Shown here piece after piece: positions 41,182-49,473 of a stretch of DNA of 51,525 nt. The DNA lies in the NCBI GenBank assembly GCA_937923265.1, contig CALAJY010000008.1, positions 1-51,525 of the forward strand, written 5' to 3'. The stretch is from an uncultured Tissierellia bacterium. Lineage in GTDB: Bacteria; Bacillota; Clostridia; Tissierellales; Peptoniphilaceae. Every line of letters starts with the position of its first letter. The stretch's first letter is position 1. The notes below the pieces were generated by a model. That model saw only the letters and a program-made list of their open reading frames with translations. It made no database searches and had not been told where the DNA came from. A program made the translations under genes and the position numbers.

Positions 41182-42684
41182 ATGGCAACCTATTTTAATG
41201 AAGCATCCCATACATTCAGCGAGTATCTGCTGGTCCCCGGCTACTCTTCCAGCGAGTGCCGCGTAGAAAATGTATCCCTGAAAACACCCCTGGTTCGGTA
41301 TAAAAAAGGGGAAGAAGCCAAATATTCTCTGAATATTCCTCTGGTCTCCGCGATTATGCAATCCGTATCCAATGACAGTCTGGCCATTGCCCTGGCCCGA
41401 GAAGGCGGTGTTTCTTTTATCTATGGTTCCCAATCCGTGGAGGATGAGGCGAACATGATCCGCAGGGTCAAGGAATACAAAGCGGGTTTTGTTCCCAGCG
41501 ACTCCAACATTTCCCCCGAGGCAAGCTTGCAGGATGTGCTGGATCTGAAAAAGAAAACCGGTCACTCCACCATGGCGGTCACCGAAGACGGAACCCGGCA
41601 TGGTAAATTGGTGGGCATTGTTACCAGCAGAGACTACCGTTTGAGCCGGATGGATCGGGAGGAAAAAGTAAAGAACTTCATGACCCCCTTTGAAAAGGTC
41701 ATCACCGGCAAGGACACCATGACCCTGTCGGAGGCGAATGATATTATCTGGAACGAGAAACTGAATGCCCTGCCGATCATCGATAAGGATCAACGCCTCA
41801 AGTACTTTGTCTTCCGTAAGGACTATGATTCCCATAAGGAGAATCCCCAGGAGCTTTTGGATGACAAAAAGCGTCTGATTGTGGGCGCAGGAATCAACAC
41901 GAGAGACTATGCAGAGCGGGTTCCCGCCCTGATTGAAGCGGGAGCGGACGTTCTTTGCATTGACTCCAGTGAGGGCTTCAGCGAATGGCAGAAATTAACC
42001 ATTGATTGGATTCGTGAGCACTATGGAGATTCCGTGAAAGTGGGTGCCGGCAATGTCGTCGATGGCGATGGCTTCCGCTTCCTCGCGGACTGTGGCGCGG
42101 ATTTCGTGAAGGTCGGAATCGGCGGTGGCTCCATCTGCATCACCCGAGAAACCAAGGGGATTGGCCGCGGCCAGGCCACCGCAGTGATTGACGTCTGCAA
42201 GGCAAGAGATGAGTACTACAAGGAGACCGGAATCTATGTTCCCGTTTGTTCCGATGGAGGAATTGTCCACGATTACCACATCACATTAGCCTTGGCGATG
42301 GGTGCGGATTTCTGCATGCTGGGCCGCTATTTTGCTCGTTTTGAGGAATCCCCCACCTCCAAGGTCAACGTCAACGGTTCCATCATGAAAGAGTACTGGG
42401 GCGAAGGATCGGCACGTGCCAGAAACTGGCAGAGATATGATCTTGGGGGCGATGCCAAGCTATCCTTTGAAGAAGGGGTCGATTCCTATGTTCCCTTCGC
42501 CGGCACACTAAAGGATAATGTCAACCAGTCTCTTCATAAAGTGAAGGCGACCATGTGCAACTGTGGAGCGTTAAGCCTCGAGGAACTGCATGAGAAGGCA
42601 AAGCTCACCCTGGTTTCCTCCGTCAGCATCGTCGAAGGCGGAGCCCACGATGTTCTGGAAAAGTCCTCTCAGCGGAGAAATTAG
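41182..42684 (+). CDS. guaB: IMP dehydrogenase GuaB, Tritrichomonas-like form
   Basis: 500 residues. It oxidises IMP to XMP, the committed step to GMP, using the IMP made by the operon at 576-11859. The catalytic loop is GGGSICITRE with C319, and the mobile-flap pair is R418-Y419 in NWQRYDLGG. These numbers equal those known for the Tritrichomonas foetus enzyme, and MLGRYFARFEESPT, MKEYWGEGSARARNWQRYD and NCGALSLEEL are near matches to it from memory. Two CBS domains lie between about 105 and 225. It is followed by the flavin oxidase gene after 2 bases. Confidence 0.95.
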   Translation: MATYFNEASHTFSEYLLVPGYSSSECRVENVSLKTPLVRYKKGEEAKYSLNIPLVSAIMQSVSNDSLAIALAREGGVSFIYGSQSVEDEANMIRRVKEYKAGFVPSDSNISPEASLQDVLDLKKKTGHSTMAVTEDGTRHGKLVGIVTSRDYRLSRMDREEKVKNFMTPFEKVITGKDTMTLSEANDIIWNEKLNALPIIDKDQRLKYFVFRKDYDSHKENPQELLDDKKRLIVGAGINTRDYAERVPALIEAGADVLCIDSSEGFSEWQKLTIDWIREHYGDSVKVGAGNVVDGDGFRFLADCGADFVKVGIGGGSICITRETKGIGRGQATAVIDVCKARDEYYKETGIYVPVCSDGGIVHDYHITLALAMGADFCMLGRYFARFEESPTSKVNVNGSIMKEYWGEGSARARNWQRYDLGGDAKLSFEEGVDSYVPFAGTLKDNVNQSLHKVKATMCNCGALSLEELHEKAKLTLVSSVSIVEGGAHDVLEKSSQRRN

Positions 42685-42686
42685 TC

Positions 42687-43745
42687 ATGGTCATGGAAAA
42701 ACCAACTTGGACAGAAATCAAAGATGCGGCACGGAATCTTACGGGATTCCGCTGCCGCATTTGTCGTGAATGCAATGGGATTGCCTGCCGCGGAGAGACT
42801 CCGGGCGTCGGCGGAAAAGGGAGTGGCCTTTCCTTTATCCGAAACTACCAGGCCTGGCAAAATATCCGCCTGCGCATGCATCCCCTCTATGAGAAGAATG
42901 CCTCCTTTTCGACGGATCTTATCTTCCTCGGTCACCGCTACCAGATGCCCATCTTTGCGGCTCCAATCGGAGCCCTGACGATGAACTATGGTGTAGAGCT
43001 CTCCGATCGGGAGTATGGGGAGGCGCTCGTGACGGGATGCCAAAATGTGGGCAGCCTTGCCTTCACGGGAGATGGCATCCGGGATTCCTTTTATTTGGAT
43101 CCCCTGGAGGCGATTGCCTCCCATGGGGGCGAGGGCGCTCCCACCACCAAGCCCTGGGGTAGAAAAAAGCTCGAACAGAGAATGCAGGCCGCCCAAGCCG
43201 CGGGAGCTCGTGCAATCGCCATGGACATCGACGGCATTGGCCTATCGGTGATTCAGCGTTCGGGTAAAGACGCGGGGCCAAAGGGGCGAACGGAACTTCA
43301 GAAGATCATTCAAAACGCACCTCTTCCCTTTATTATAAAAGGTGTCCTGACTCCCGAAGATGCAGAAACCTGCGTGGAGGCCGGTGCGTCCGCCATTGTT
43401 GTTTCCAACCATGGGGGTCGTGTCCTGGACCTCTCGCCCTCCACCGAGGAGTGCCTGGAAGAGATCTGTGACAGCGTTGCGGGAAGAATCCCGGTTTTGG
43501 TTGACGGAGGAATCCGGTCAGGGGTTCATGTCTTTGCTGCCTTGGCCTTGGGTGCCACCGCTGTTTTGATCGGAAGACCCCTTCCCCTTGCCATCTACGG
43601 GGGCCGAGAGCTTGGGGATCCCTCAGCTGCCGTGAGCACGTATCTTTCCATGATCCAAGAAGAGCTGCTTGCCACCATGCACATGACCGGCTGCTTCCGC
43701 TTGGAGGATATCCGAAAAAATGGTAGAAAGCTGTTGACCTGCTAG
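42687..43745 (+). CDS. FMN-dependent 2-hydroxy-acid oxidase/dehydrogenase with N-terminal Cys cluster
   Basis: 352 residues of the glycolate/lactate oxidase TIM-barrel family: FAAPIGA, the FMN/substrate segment LPFIIKGVLTPEDAE with its lysine, catalytic VVSNHGGRVLD, and phosphate-binding VLVDGGIRSG / VLIGRPL. Unlike lactate oxidase it starts with C23-x2-C26-x2-C29-x4-C34 (CRICRECNGIAC), a spacing able to hold zinc or an iron-sulfur cluster. This anaerobe-specific subgroup is annotated only generally, so the substrate is unknown. It directly follows guaB and is ended by a strong terminator. Confidence 0.88.
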   Translation: MVMEKPTWTEIKDAARNLTGFRCRICRECNGIACRGETPGVGGKGSGLSFIRNYQAWQNIRLRMHPLYEKNASFSTDLIFLGHRYQMPIFAAPIGALTMNYGVELSDREYGEALVTGCQNVGSLAFTGDGIRDSFYLDPLEAIASHGGEGAPTTKPWGRKKLEQRMQAAQAAGARAIAMDIDGIGLSVIQRSGKDAGPKGRTELQKIIQNAPLPFIIKGVLTPEDAETCVEAGASAIVVSNHGGRVLDLSPSTEECLEEICDSVAGRIPVLVDGGIRSGVHVFAALALGATAVLIGRPLPLAIYGGRELGDPSAAVSTYLSMIQEELLATMHMTGCFRLEDIRKNGRKLLTC

Positions 43746-43769
43746 GTTTCTTCCCGAATCGAAGCATGG

Positions 43770-43802
43770 AAAAAGAGCCGACCCATGGGGTCGACTCTTT
43801 TT
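43770..43802. terminator. Bidirectional terminator between the flavin oxidase and the CAMP-factor operon
   Basis: AAAAAGAG-C-CGACCC-ATG-GGGTCG-A-CTCTTTTT, a 14-base-pair stem with one C-A mismatch and T-runs on both strands, between convergent units. Confidence 0.9.
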
Positions 43803-43824
43803 AATAAACAAAGCTGAGAGTTAA

Positions 43825-44799
43825 TTAGTAGAGCAGGGACTCAATGGTTTCAATCAAACCGGTAACGGCAATGTGAGAAGGACGAATCTTCCAAACTTCT
43901 TCTCTTGCCCGATCAACGGCTGCTCCGGCTTCCGGACGTTTGTCTCCGGCCATGATTGCCTTCTGCAGTTCCCATTTGAGTTCTTTTAGGCGCTTAACTT
44001 CGCTGGGAAGTGCCGTGGTGTCTTCACTGTTCTGGGCTTCCGCTACGGCCTGGTCCAGACGATCGGAGAGCTGATAGATTTCAGCAACGGTTGCCTGGGG
44101 ACGAAGCCGTCCGTTCGTAATGTCGGCGATTTCTCTGTCGAGGCGTTCAATGATATAGGTCGGCTTGTTCTTTAACTCGTTATACTTCATGAAACGAGCT
44201 TTATCCAACTTCACATCCAGGTCGGCACGTACATACAGGTTAGCGGTATCGTTCAAGCCCATCTCCGGATAGGACAGGAGCTTGTCCTTCAATACCTCAA
44301 ACTCAGCCATGTAGGTCTTCATGTCCTCCACCGTGTGGAAGGGAGAAACGGCAATGACAAGACCGGCAAATACATATTCCGCAATCTCTGCATGAGCGGC
44401 ATCTACCTTGTAACGGAGCTGGGTCGTTGCAAAACGAATGGCCCGGCCGATGCGGCCTAACAGAATCAGTCTCTGAGGAATGGAGCTGAGGTCATAAACA
44501 TCAGCGATTCCGAACTTCTGTGCGGTGTGGTCGATATTGTCGCTTAACTCCAAGGACTTGCTGTTGAATTCTTCGACCATTTCCTTGTCCGTCTTGCGAT
44601 GAATCTTCAAGCCATTCACTTCATCCCGAATGTTCTTGATCTGCTTTTTGTAGTTTGCTGCATCATCCATTTCCAGCTTCACATCTTCTGCCGGGCTATC
44701 ATTCTCCAAGCCCTTTGCATATACAGCGGCGGGTGCTGCTTCCACAAACAAAAAGCTGAAAGCCAGCATAAAAGCGACTACCTTTTTAAACTTCTTCAT
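43825..44799 (-). CDS. Secreted CAMP-factor family protein (short form)
   Basis: 324 residues. A signal peptide (about 1-29, ending AAVYAKG) is followed by an acidic helical lead and the CAMP-factor core (100-255): YDLSSIPQRLILLGRIGRAI, RYKVDAAHAEIAEYV and LLSYPEMGLNDTANLYV match the Streptococcus agalactiae factor in order. CAMP factors are helical pore-forming co-haemolysins that act on membranes weakened by sphingomyelinase and bind GPI anchors or Fc. A further helical tail of about 70 residues is present. Last gene of the operon, 34 bases after the long form. Confidence 0.87.
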   Translation of the reverse strand: MKKFKKVVAFMLAFSFLFVEAAPAAVYAKGLENDSPAEDVKLEMDDAANYKKQIKNIRDEVNGLKIHRKTDKEMVEEFNSKSLELSDNIDHTAQKFGIADVYDLSSIPQRLILLGRIGRAIRFATTQLRYKVDAAHAEIAEYVFAGLVIAVSPFHTVEDMKTYMAEFEVLKDKLLSYPEMGLNDTANLYVRADLDVKLDKARFMKYNELKNKPTYIIERLDREIADITNGRLRPQATVAEIYQLSDRLDQAVAEAQNSEDTTALPSEVKRLKELKWELQKAIMAGDKRPEAGAAVDRAREEVWKIRPSHIAVTGLIETIESLLY

Positions 44800-44833
44800 G
44801 TTCTTCTCCTTTTCTTAGATTCTGCCGAGATGC

Positions 44834-46615
44834 TTAACGAAACTCAGCTTCAAAAACCTGTTCTGCCTCTTTCAACTGCACTTCGCCCCGGAACTCTTTT
44901 CTCCATACACCGAATTCAAAGCCATTATAGGAGACAGATCCTTTTCCCTTTTGCAGGTAAACCGTTTTGGTTATGGATTTTTCACCGGAGCTCACGACGA
45001 CTTTCGCAGGACCCGTGTAAGCCTGTCCGTTTTTCGTTGCTTCCACGGCAACTTTAAAGATGCCTGCCTTGCGATCGGATACCGTGACATTGGTGATCTT
45101 ATAAACGGGCGTCAGCGCCGGATCCGTAACCGTTACGGTCAGCTTCTTGGCAATTCCGTTGGCAGACTTCACTTCAATTTGTGTTTTTCCTGCCTTGTGG
45201 GCGATGACCTGCCCCTTCTCGTCGACCGTAACCACCGCATCGTTTAGGGAGCGGAAGTGCAGGCTCTTATCGATGGCCCGATCCGGGAAAACAAGAACTT
45301 TCTTTGCCAGGTTTGTCTGCTGACCCACGGAAAGCTTCAGAACATCCAGGGTAAAGGAGAGATCCTTTACCTCCGTTTTCTCCGTGTATACGGGATGTTT
45401 CGGGGTGTTGTTCTTGGTGTTCAGATACGCATCGCTGTCGCCGTCGGTTTTTAACATGGGCAGGGATTCGGAGTATTCCCCGGGATTCAAGATCGTGAGA
45501 TCAAAATATCCCTTTGTTCCATTGTCCAGAGCGACGGCCGTGATCTTTACGCTGCCGGTCTTCAGGGGAACAATGTCTCCGCCAACCACGCGAGCCACAT
45601 AGGAATTCGAGGAGTAGAGAATCACATTTTGATTCTTTACTTCCGCCGGAAGAATGACCGGGGTGATCTTGGCACGTTTATCCACGTTCAGAGCTCCCGC
45701 ATTGCCTTCCATGAATTCAATCTTCTTGACGCGAACCTTGGGACCGGCAACCCGCTCGATGGCTTCCTGCAGCACTTTCTCCTGCTCATCCAGCTCACCA
45801 CAGGTCACGGTGATTCTCCACCACAGTCCCACGGACTTTGCAATGACCTTATCCAGTTCCTTTGCCTGGAAGCGACGACCGCTGCGATTGGCCTCGTTGC
45901 GAACCTTTCTTGCCTCATCAATGGTCCTATGATAGGCGGCCTTCTTATAAATGGTTGCGATGTCCTGGGGCGTCAGGTCGGGGTATTGGAGCAGTTCTTT
46001 TTCCAATTCTTCAAACTGGTTGATATAGTCCAGGATCTGCTGCTCACTCGCGAAGGGATTCAGGACGAAAAGGATGCCCACGGTGATATACTCGCCCAGC
46101 TTCGTGTGCGCGGCCACCACCTTGTTGGATAACTCCGTGGATCCAAAGCGGATCGCACGACCGATACGAATCAGAAGCTGAATTCTTACAGGGATGGTCG
46201 TCAAATCATAAATGCTGCCTCCCACGTCTTTTTGACGAGAGATGCTGTTGCCCTGCTTTAAATTCTGCTCATATTCCGTGATCTCTTCATCCAGCCGCTT
46301 TCCGGCTTCCTTAAACTGAGAAATTTGCTTCTCATATTTCTCGTCCGGAGCCTCAATGCCTTCCACGCTCTTCACTGCCTTTGTTAAATCTGCGCGAACC
46401 TCGGCAATTTCAAGCTTTTGACCTTCCGTGAGCTCAATGGTTTCCTTTTTCTCGGGCTCATTCAGGTCCAGTCTTGCTTTCGAATCCTCAGCATCCGTTT
46501 CCACCGCCGCATCATCCTCCAATAAAGGACGTGCATAAGATACGGCCGGTGCCGCAGCACCAAGGGTCATGACGAGAGCCAAGAACAAACTGGTGTACTT
46601 GCTACGTCTTCCCAT
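44834..46615 (-). CDS. Secreted CAMP-factor protein with Ig-like domains and C-terminal FGxWR module
   Basis: 593 residues. Signal peptide 1-29; CAMP-factor core 135-290 (IYDLTTIPVRIQLLIRIGRA, LLQYPDLTPQDIATIYKKA); two bacterial Ig-like group 2 domains (about 295-375 and 415-500); then an 88-residue module (506-593) containing FGVWRKEF, shared with the upstream protease. CAMP factors normally end after the helical core, so the added Ig-like and FGxWR modules are unusual and probably bind the bacterial or host surface. No LPXTG motif. It sits 26 bases after the larger protease. Confidence 0.87.
   Translation of the reverse strand: MGRRSKYTSLFLALVMTLGAAAPAVSYARPLLEDDAAVETDAEDSKARLDLNEPEKKETIELTEGQKLEIAEVRADLTKAVKSVEGIEAPDEKYEKQISQFKEAGKRLDEEITEYEQNLKQGNSISRQKDVGGSIYDLTTIPVRIQLLIRIGRAIRFGSTELSNKVVAAHTKLGEYITVGILFVLNPFASEQQILDYINQFEELEKELLQYPDLTPQDIATIYKKAAYHRTIDEARKVRNEANRSGRRFQAKELDKVIAKSVGLWWRITVTCGELDEQEKVLQEAIERVAGPKVRVKKIEFMEGNAGALNVDKRAKITPVILPAEVKNQNVILYSSNSYVARVVGGDIVPLKTGSVKITAVALDNGTKGYFDLTILNPGEYSESLPMLKTDGDSDAYLNTKNNTPKHPVYTEKTEVKDLSFTLDVLKLSVGQQTNLAKKVLVFPDRAIDKSLHFRSLNDAVVTVDEKGQVIAHKAGKTQIEVKSANGIAKKLTVTVTDPALTPVYKITNVTVSDRKAGIFKVAVEATKNGQAYTGPAKVVVSSGEKSITKTVYLQKGKGSVSYNGFEFGVWRKEFRGEVQLKEAEQVFEAEFR
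44837..45100 (-). repeat. FGxWR module, copy 3 (end of the long CAMP protein)
   Basis: Residues 506-593: VTVSDRKAGIFKVAVEAT, then YTGPAKVVV, KGKGSVSYNG, FGVWRKEF and VFEAEF. Aligns throughout with the two copies in the protease at 46642-49449. Confidence 0.8.
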
Positions 46616-46641
46616 ACCTACCTCCTTCTATTGTTTGAAAG

Positions 46642-49449
46642 CTACTTCTGCTTTATTGTGTGATTTGGACTTTCGAAGGAAAACTCCCGATAGGTGTCTT
46701 CCAATTTGAACACACTATGGAAACTCTTCTTCCAAACTCCAAAGTCGCCACCGGTATATTTGATGGTACAGATTCCGTTCTTGCAATCTGCCGTATCCGA
46801 CCGGAAGGTTCCTTCCGATTCGGTATCCACAATCACCTTTCCGTTATAAGGCTTGCCATCCTTTTGAATGGCGACCCCAATCTGGAAGATTCCAGCGACT
46901 CGTTCACTGACTTTGATGTCACCGATGCGAAGATCATGACTCATCTGGGCGGCTAACTTGGGTCCCTTGACCATAAACACCGGTGAAGAGGAGCTCTTGG
47001 AAAATTGATACTGAATCGAATCCTCCAGGTCCCGTAGCTTGATCTTGCTGGTGAAATCCGTTCTCCAGATGCCAAACTGGCCGCCATTATAGGTGATGGA
47101 ACCCTTGCCCTGACTGAAGTAAACCTTGGAAGTCACGGTCACCGGATTCTTCGTACCATTTCCTGCAACGGTGGTAACCGTGGCGGGACCGGTGTAGCCC
47201 TTACCATCCTGACCCGCTTCAAAGGACAGGGTGAAAACTCCTCCCTTGCGCTCCGAAACGGTAAACTTGCTCAACTCCAGAGGGTGCTTTTCATATTTCG
47301 GAAGCACGTGCAGGTCCATGGTCTTCTGCAGGCCATTATTAGTCTTGACGATGACCTTGGTGTTGCCCACGCGCAGGGCGTGAATCACACCTTCCTTACT
47401 GACGGTCGCCAGGCTGGAATTCTGAACCGTAAAGCTGAACTTGGGCTTTGCGGTCTCGGGATACACGAGAATCTTCTCGGCCAGGTTAAATTCCTCTCCC
47501 TCCCGAAGCGTTTTTGAGGGCACAATCAGATTCAGGTTTCGAGCCACTGTTGGGTCCTCATAGGGTTTAGGCGGATCCGGAATCAGGGTATCATCAGGTC
47601 CCACCGGTTTCTCCGGTTCCGGTAGCTCGTCGTTGGGTCCGATCACGGGAATCGGATCGCTGAAGTCGTACTTCAAATCCTTCGGAATCACCTCCAGAGT
47701 CATTCTTGCTCGGACGATTCCTCGAGAGACGCGACACTCCACAATAATGGAAGCCTGCCCCACCTTTTGGGGAACGATAATTCCATCCTCCGTCACCTTC
47801 ACGGTCTTGATATCCGAGGAATAGAACTTCAAGCGCACATTCTTCAGGTGCGAGGGCGTTATCACCGGGGTGACTTTGCCCTTCTCATTGACGTGAATGT
47901 AACCACCCGTTCCTTCCCGGAACTTCAAATCCGTGACTTCGTCCGGCTTTACCTCCGGCTCCTCCGGATTGTCCGGCTTCTCGCCATCGTCAATGATCTT
48001 TCCCGTCGTCGTGATCGCCTTAATGCATCCATTCGCATTGGCGACCTCTTTCGTCAAATCGCTCCATTTCTCTCCGTCCGGAGAAACATAGGTCTCTCCC
48101 GCTTTCGCGGAAGCCTTCGAAGAATATCCCTCAATCTGCGTCTCAATCGGGAGAGGGAAACGGTAGTTGGATTTTTCGGTGTTCATCTCCGCAATGATAG
48201 CGAAGCTTTCTCCCTCATCCAGGTCCACGGGCTTGATGTTTACCGTGTAATATCCCGGATAACGGAAGGTGCCACTGGCCACCTCTACCCGTTCCTTGGC
48301 CAATTGCGAGGTCTTGCTGACATGACGAACGAGATAGATCTTATAGTCCGTCATCATGCTCACGGAGAACAAGCCCACTTCATGGAGCTTTTCCTTGCCC
48401 TTCGCGGTGAAGACATTGCCCATGAAGCCTTTTTTGTTATAACCCACCGACCGGGTGGCTCCAAAGGGATCATATTGATAGATCCGTGCATTGGGGTCCT
48501 TCTTTTTGGGAATGAAAATCGCATTGCTCTTGCCACAGAAGGCATCCTCATAGGACACGTAATAATAGCCGCCTTCCATGTAGGAACTTCCCCAAGAGTT
48601 TTTGCAGATCCATGCTCCGTCCTCATTGGGGCGGGAGTTGAAGGACTGTTTGGGAAAGCTGTCATCCCATCCCACGATGGTTACCGCATGATCATCGCTT
48701 CCGCCGCCGGGATTGTAATAGCTCTTGGTTCTGGCATTCTCATAATACTTGGAGCTATTGATGGTCGTGTATACACCGCCATAATCCATGATCGCTTTCT
48801 TGATGTCTGCGGTATCCTGAAAATTATTGACATCCGGCAGATAGAGAACCTTGTCAATATCTAACACCCGATTCAAATTGGCGGGAGACGTGCTGATCAC
48901 CGGATCATAGGGATCATCTTTCTCAGAGATGGGACCATCTCCCCTTGCCAGATAAGCCGTGGAAATGTCGCGGTTACCGCCATCATTGGGGCCCCAGTCG
49001 AAGCCATGACTGTTACGCAAGTGTTTCTCACTGAGATCAAAGTTGCTTCCCATGTGTTTCAGCACCGACTCCATCGAGCCGTAGGTTGCGAAAGCCCAAC
49101 AGGACCCATTCAGTCCCTGGCTACGAACGGGGGTGACCCGTCCCTGCTCCCTCAAGTCATACATGGAGGGGATTTGAGCAGCTCGGCTCCTCACCCTTCC
49201 AAGGACCTTGGGCTTTTGAAAGTTCACCGCCAGGGGAGCGGCTTTCTGTCCCTTTTTAAAACTGCCGGATACCGGACTCAATTCCAACTTTTCCCCGGTT
49301 ACCCCCTGGTCGTCCACCAAGACTTTCTTGGTGGATGATGCCGGCTGAGCCGGTTTCTGCTCCGCTGCAAGGGTCGTTCCCATGGGAAACACAAGCAGAG
49401 TTGATAAAAAGATTGCCGATATCTTTAACAGGCCTTTTTTAATCATCAT
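46642..49449 (-). CDS. Secreted papain-like (C1) protease with lectin-like, Ig-like and two FGxWR modules
   Basis: 935 residues. Signal peptide about 1-29, a propeptide, then the C1A peptidase with Q and C117 (VRSQGLNGSCWAFA), H254 (DDHAVTIVGWDD) and N284 (CKNSWGSSY), so it should be active. Next a lectin-like domain of the type that follows many bacterial C1 proteases (about 320-480), two Ig-like group 2 domains (about 500-600 and 640-720) and two FGxWR modules (726-817, 840-927). No anchor motif, so it is released or held by its repeats. Second gene of the secreted operon, 24 bases after the first protease. Confidence 0.92.
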   Translation of the reverse strand: MMIKKGLLKISAIFLSTLLVFPMGTTLAAEQKPAQPASSTKKVLVDDQGVTGEKLELSPVSGSFKKGQKAAPLAVNFQKPKVLGRVRSRAAQIPSMYDLREQGRVTPVRSQGLNGSCWAFATYGSMESVLKHMGSNFDLSEKHLRNSHGFDWGPNDGGNRDISTAYLARGDGPISEKDDPYDPVISTSPANLNRVLDIDKVLYLPDVNNFQDTADIKKAIMDYGGVYTTINSSKYYENARTKSYYNPGGGSDDHAVTIVGWDDSFPKQSFNSRPNEDGAWICKNSWGSSYMEGGYYYVSYEDAFCGKSNAIFIPKKKDPNARIYQYDPFGATRSVGYNKKGFMGNVFTAKGKEKLHEVGLFSVSMMTDYKIYLVRHVSKTSQLAKERVEVASGTFRYPGYYTVNIKPVDLDEGESFAIIAEMNTEKSNYRFPLPIETQIEGYSSKASAKAGETYVSPDGEKWSDLTKEVANANGCIKAITTTGKIIDDGEKPDNPEEPEVKPDEVTDLKFREGTGGYIHVNEKGKVTPVITPSHLKNVRLKFYSSDIKTVKVTEDGIIVPQKVGQASIIVECRVSRGIVRARMTLEVIPKDLKYDFSDPIPVIGPNDELPEPEKPVGPDDTLIPDPPKPYEDPTVARNLNLIVPSKTLREGEEFNLAEKILVYPETAKPKFSFTVQNSSLATVSKEGVIHALRVGNTKVIVKTNNGLQKTMDLHVLPKYEKHPLELSKFTVSERKGGVFTLSFEAGQDGKGYTGPATVTTVAGNGTKNPVTVTSKVYFSQGKGSITYNGGQFGIWRTDFTSKIKLRDLEDSIQYQFSKSSSSPVFMVKGPKLAAQMSHDLRIGDIKVSERVAGIFQIGVAIQKDGKPYNGKVIVDTESEGTFRSDTADCKNGICTIKYTGGDFGVWKKSFHSVFKLEDTYREFSFESPNHTIKQK
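46669..46932 (-). repeat. FGxWR module, copy 2 (C-terminal end of the larger protease)
   Basis: Residues 840-927: IKVSERVAGIFQIGVAIQ, YNGKVIVDT, ICTIKYTGGDFGVWKKSF, YREFSFE. It differs from copy 1 by a pair of cysteines (DCKNGIC) that could form a local disulfide. Confidence 0.78.
46999..47274 (-). repeat. FGxWR module, copy 1 (larger protease)
   Basis: Residues 726-817: FTVSERKGGVFTLSFEAG, YTGPATVTT, QGKGSITYNGGQFGIWRTDF, IQYQF. Confidence 0.78.
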
Positions 49450-49473
49450 TCACCTCACTTTGTTCGCAGGAGG

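Noticed and set aside
47767..48864. 365-codon plus-strand open frame opposite the larger protease
   Set aside because: It is antisense to a clear protease gene, lacks a ribosome-binding site and has no family resemblance.
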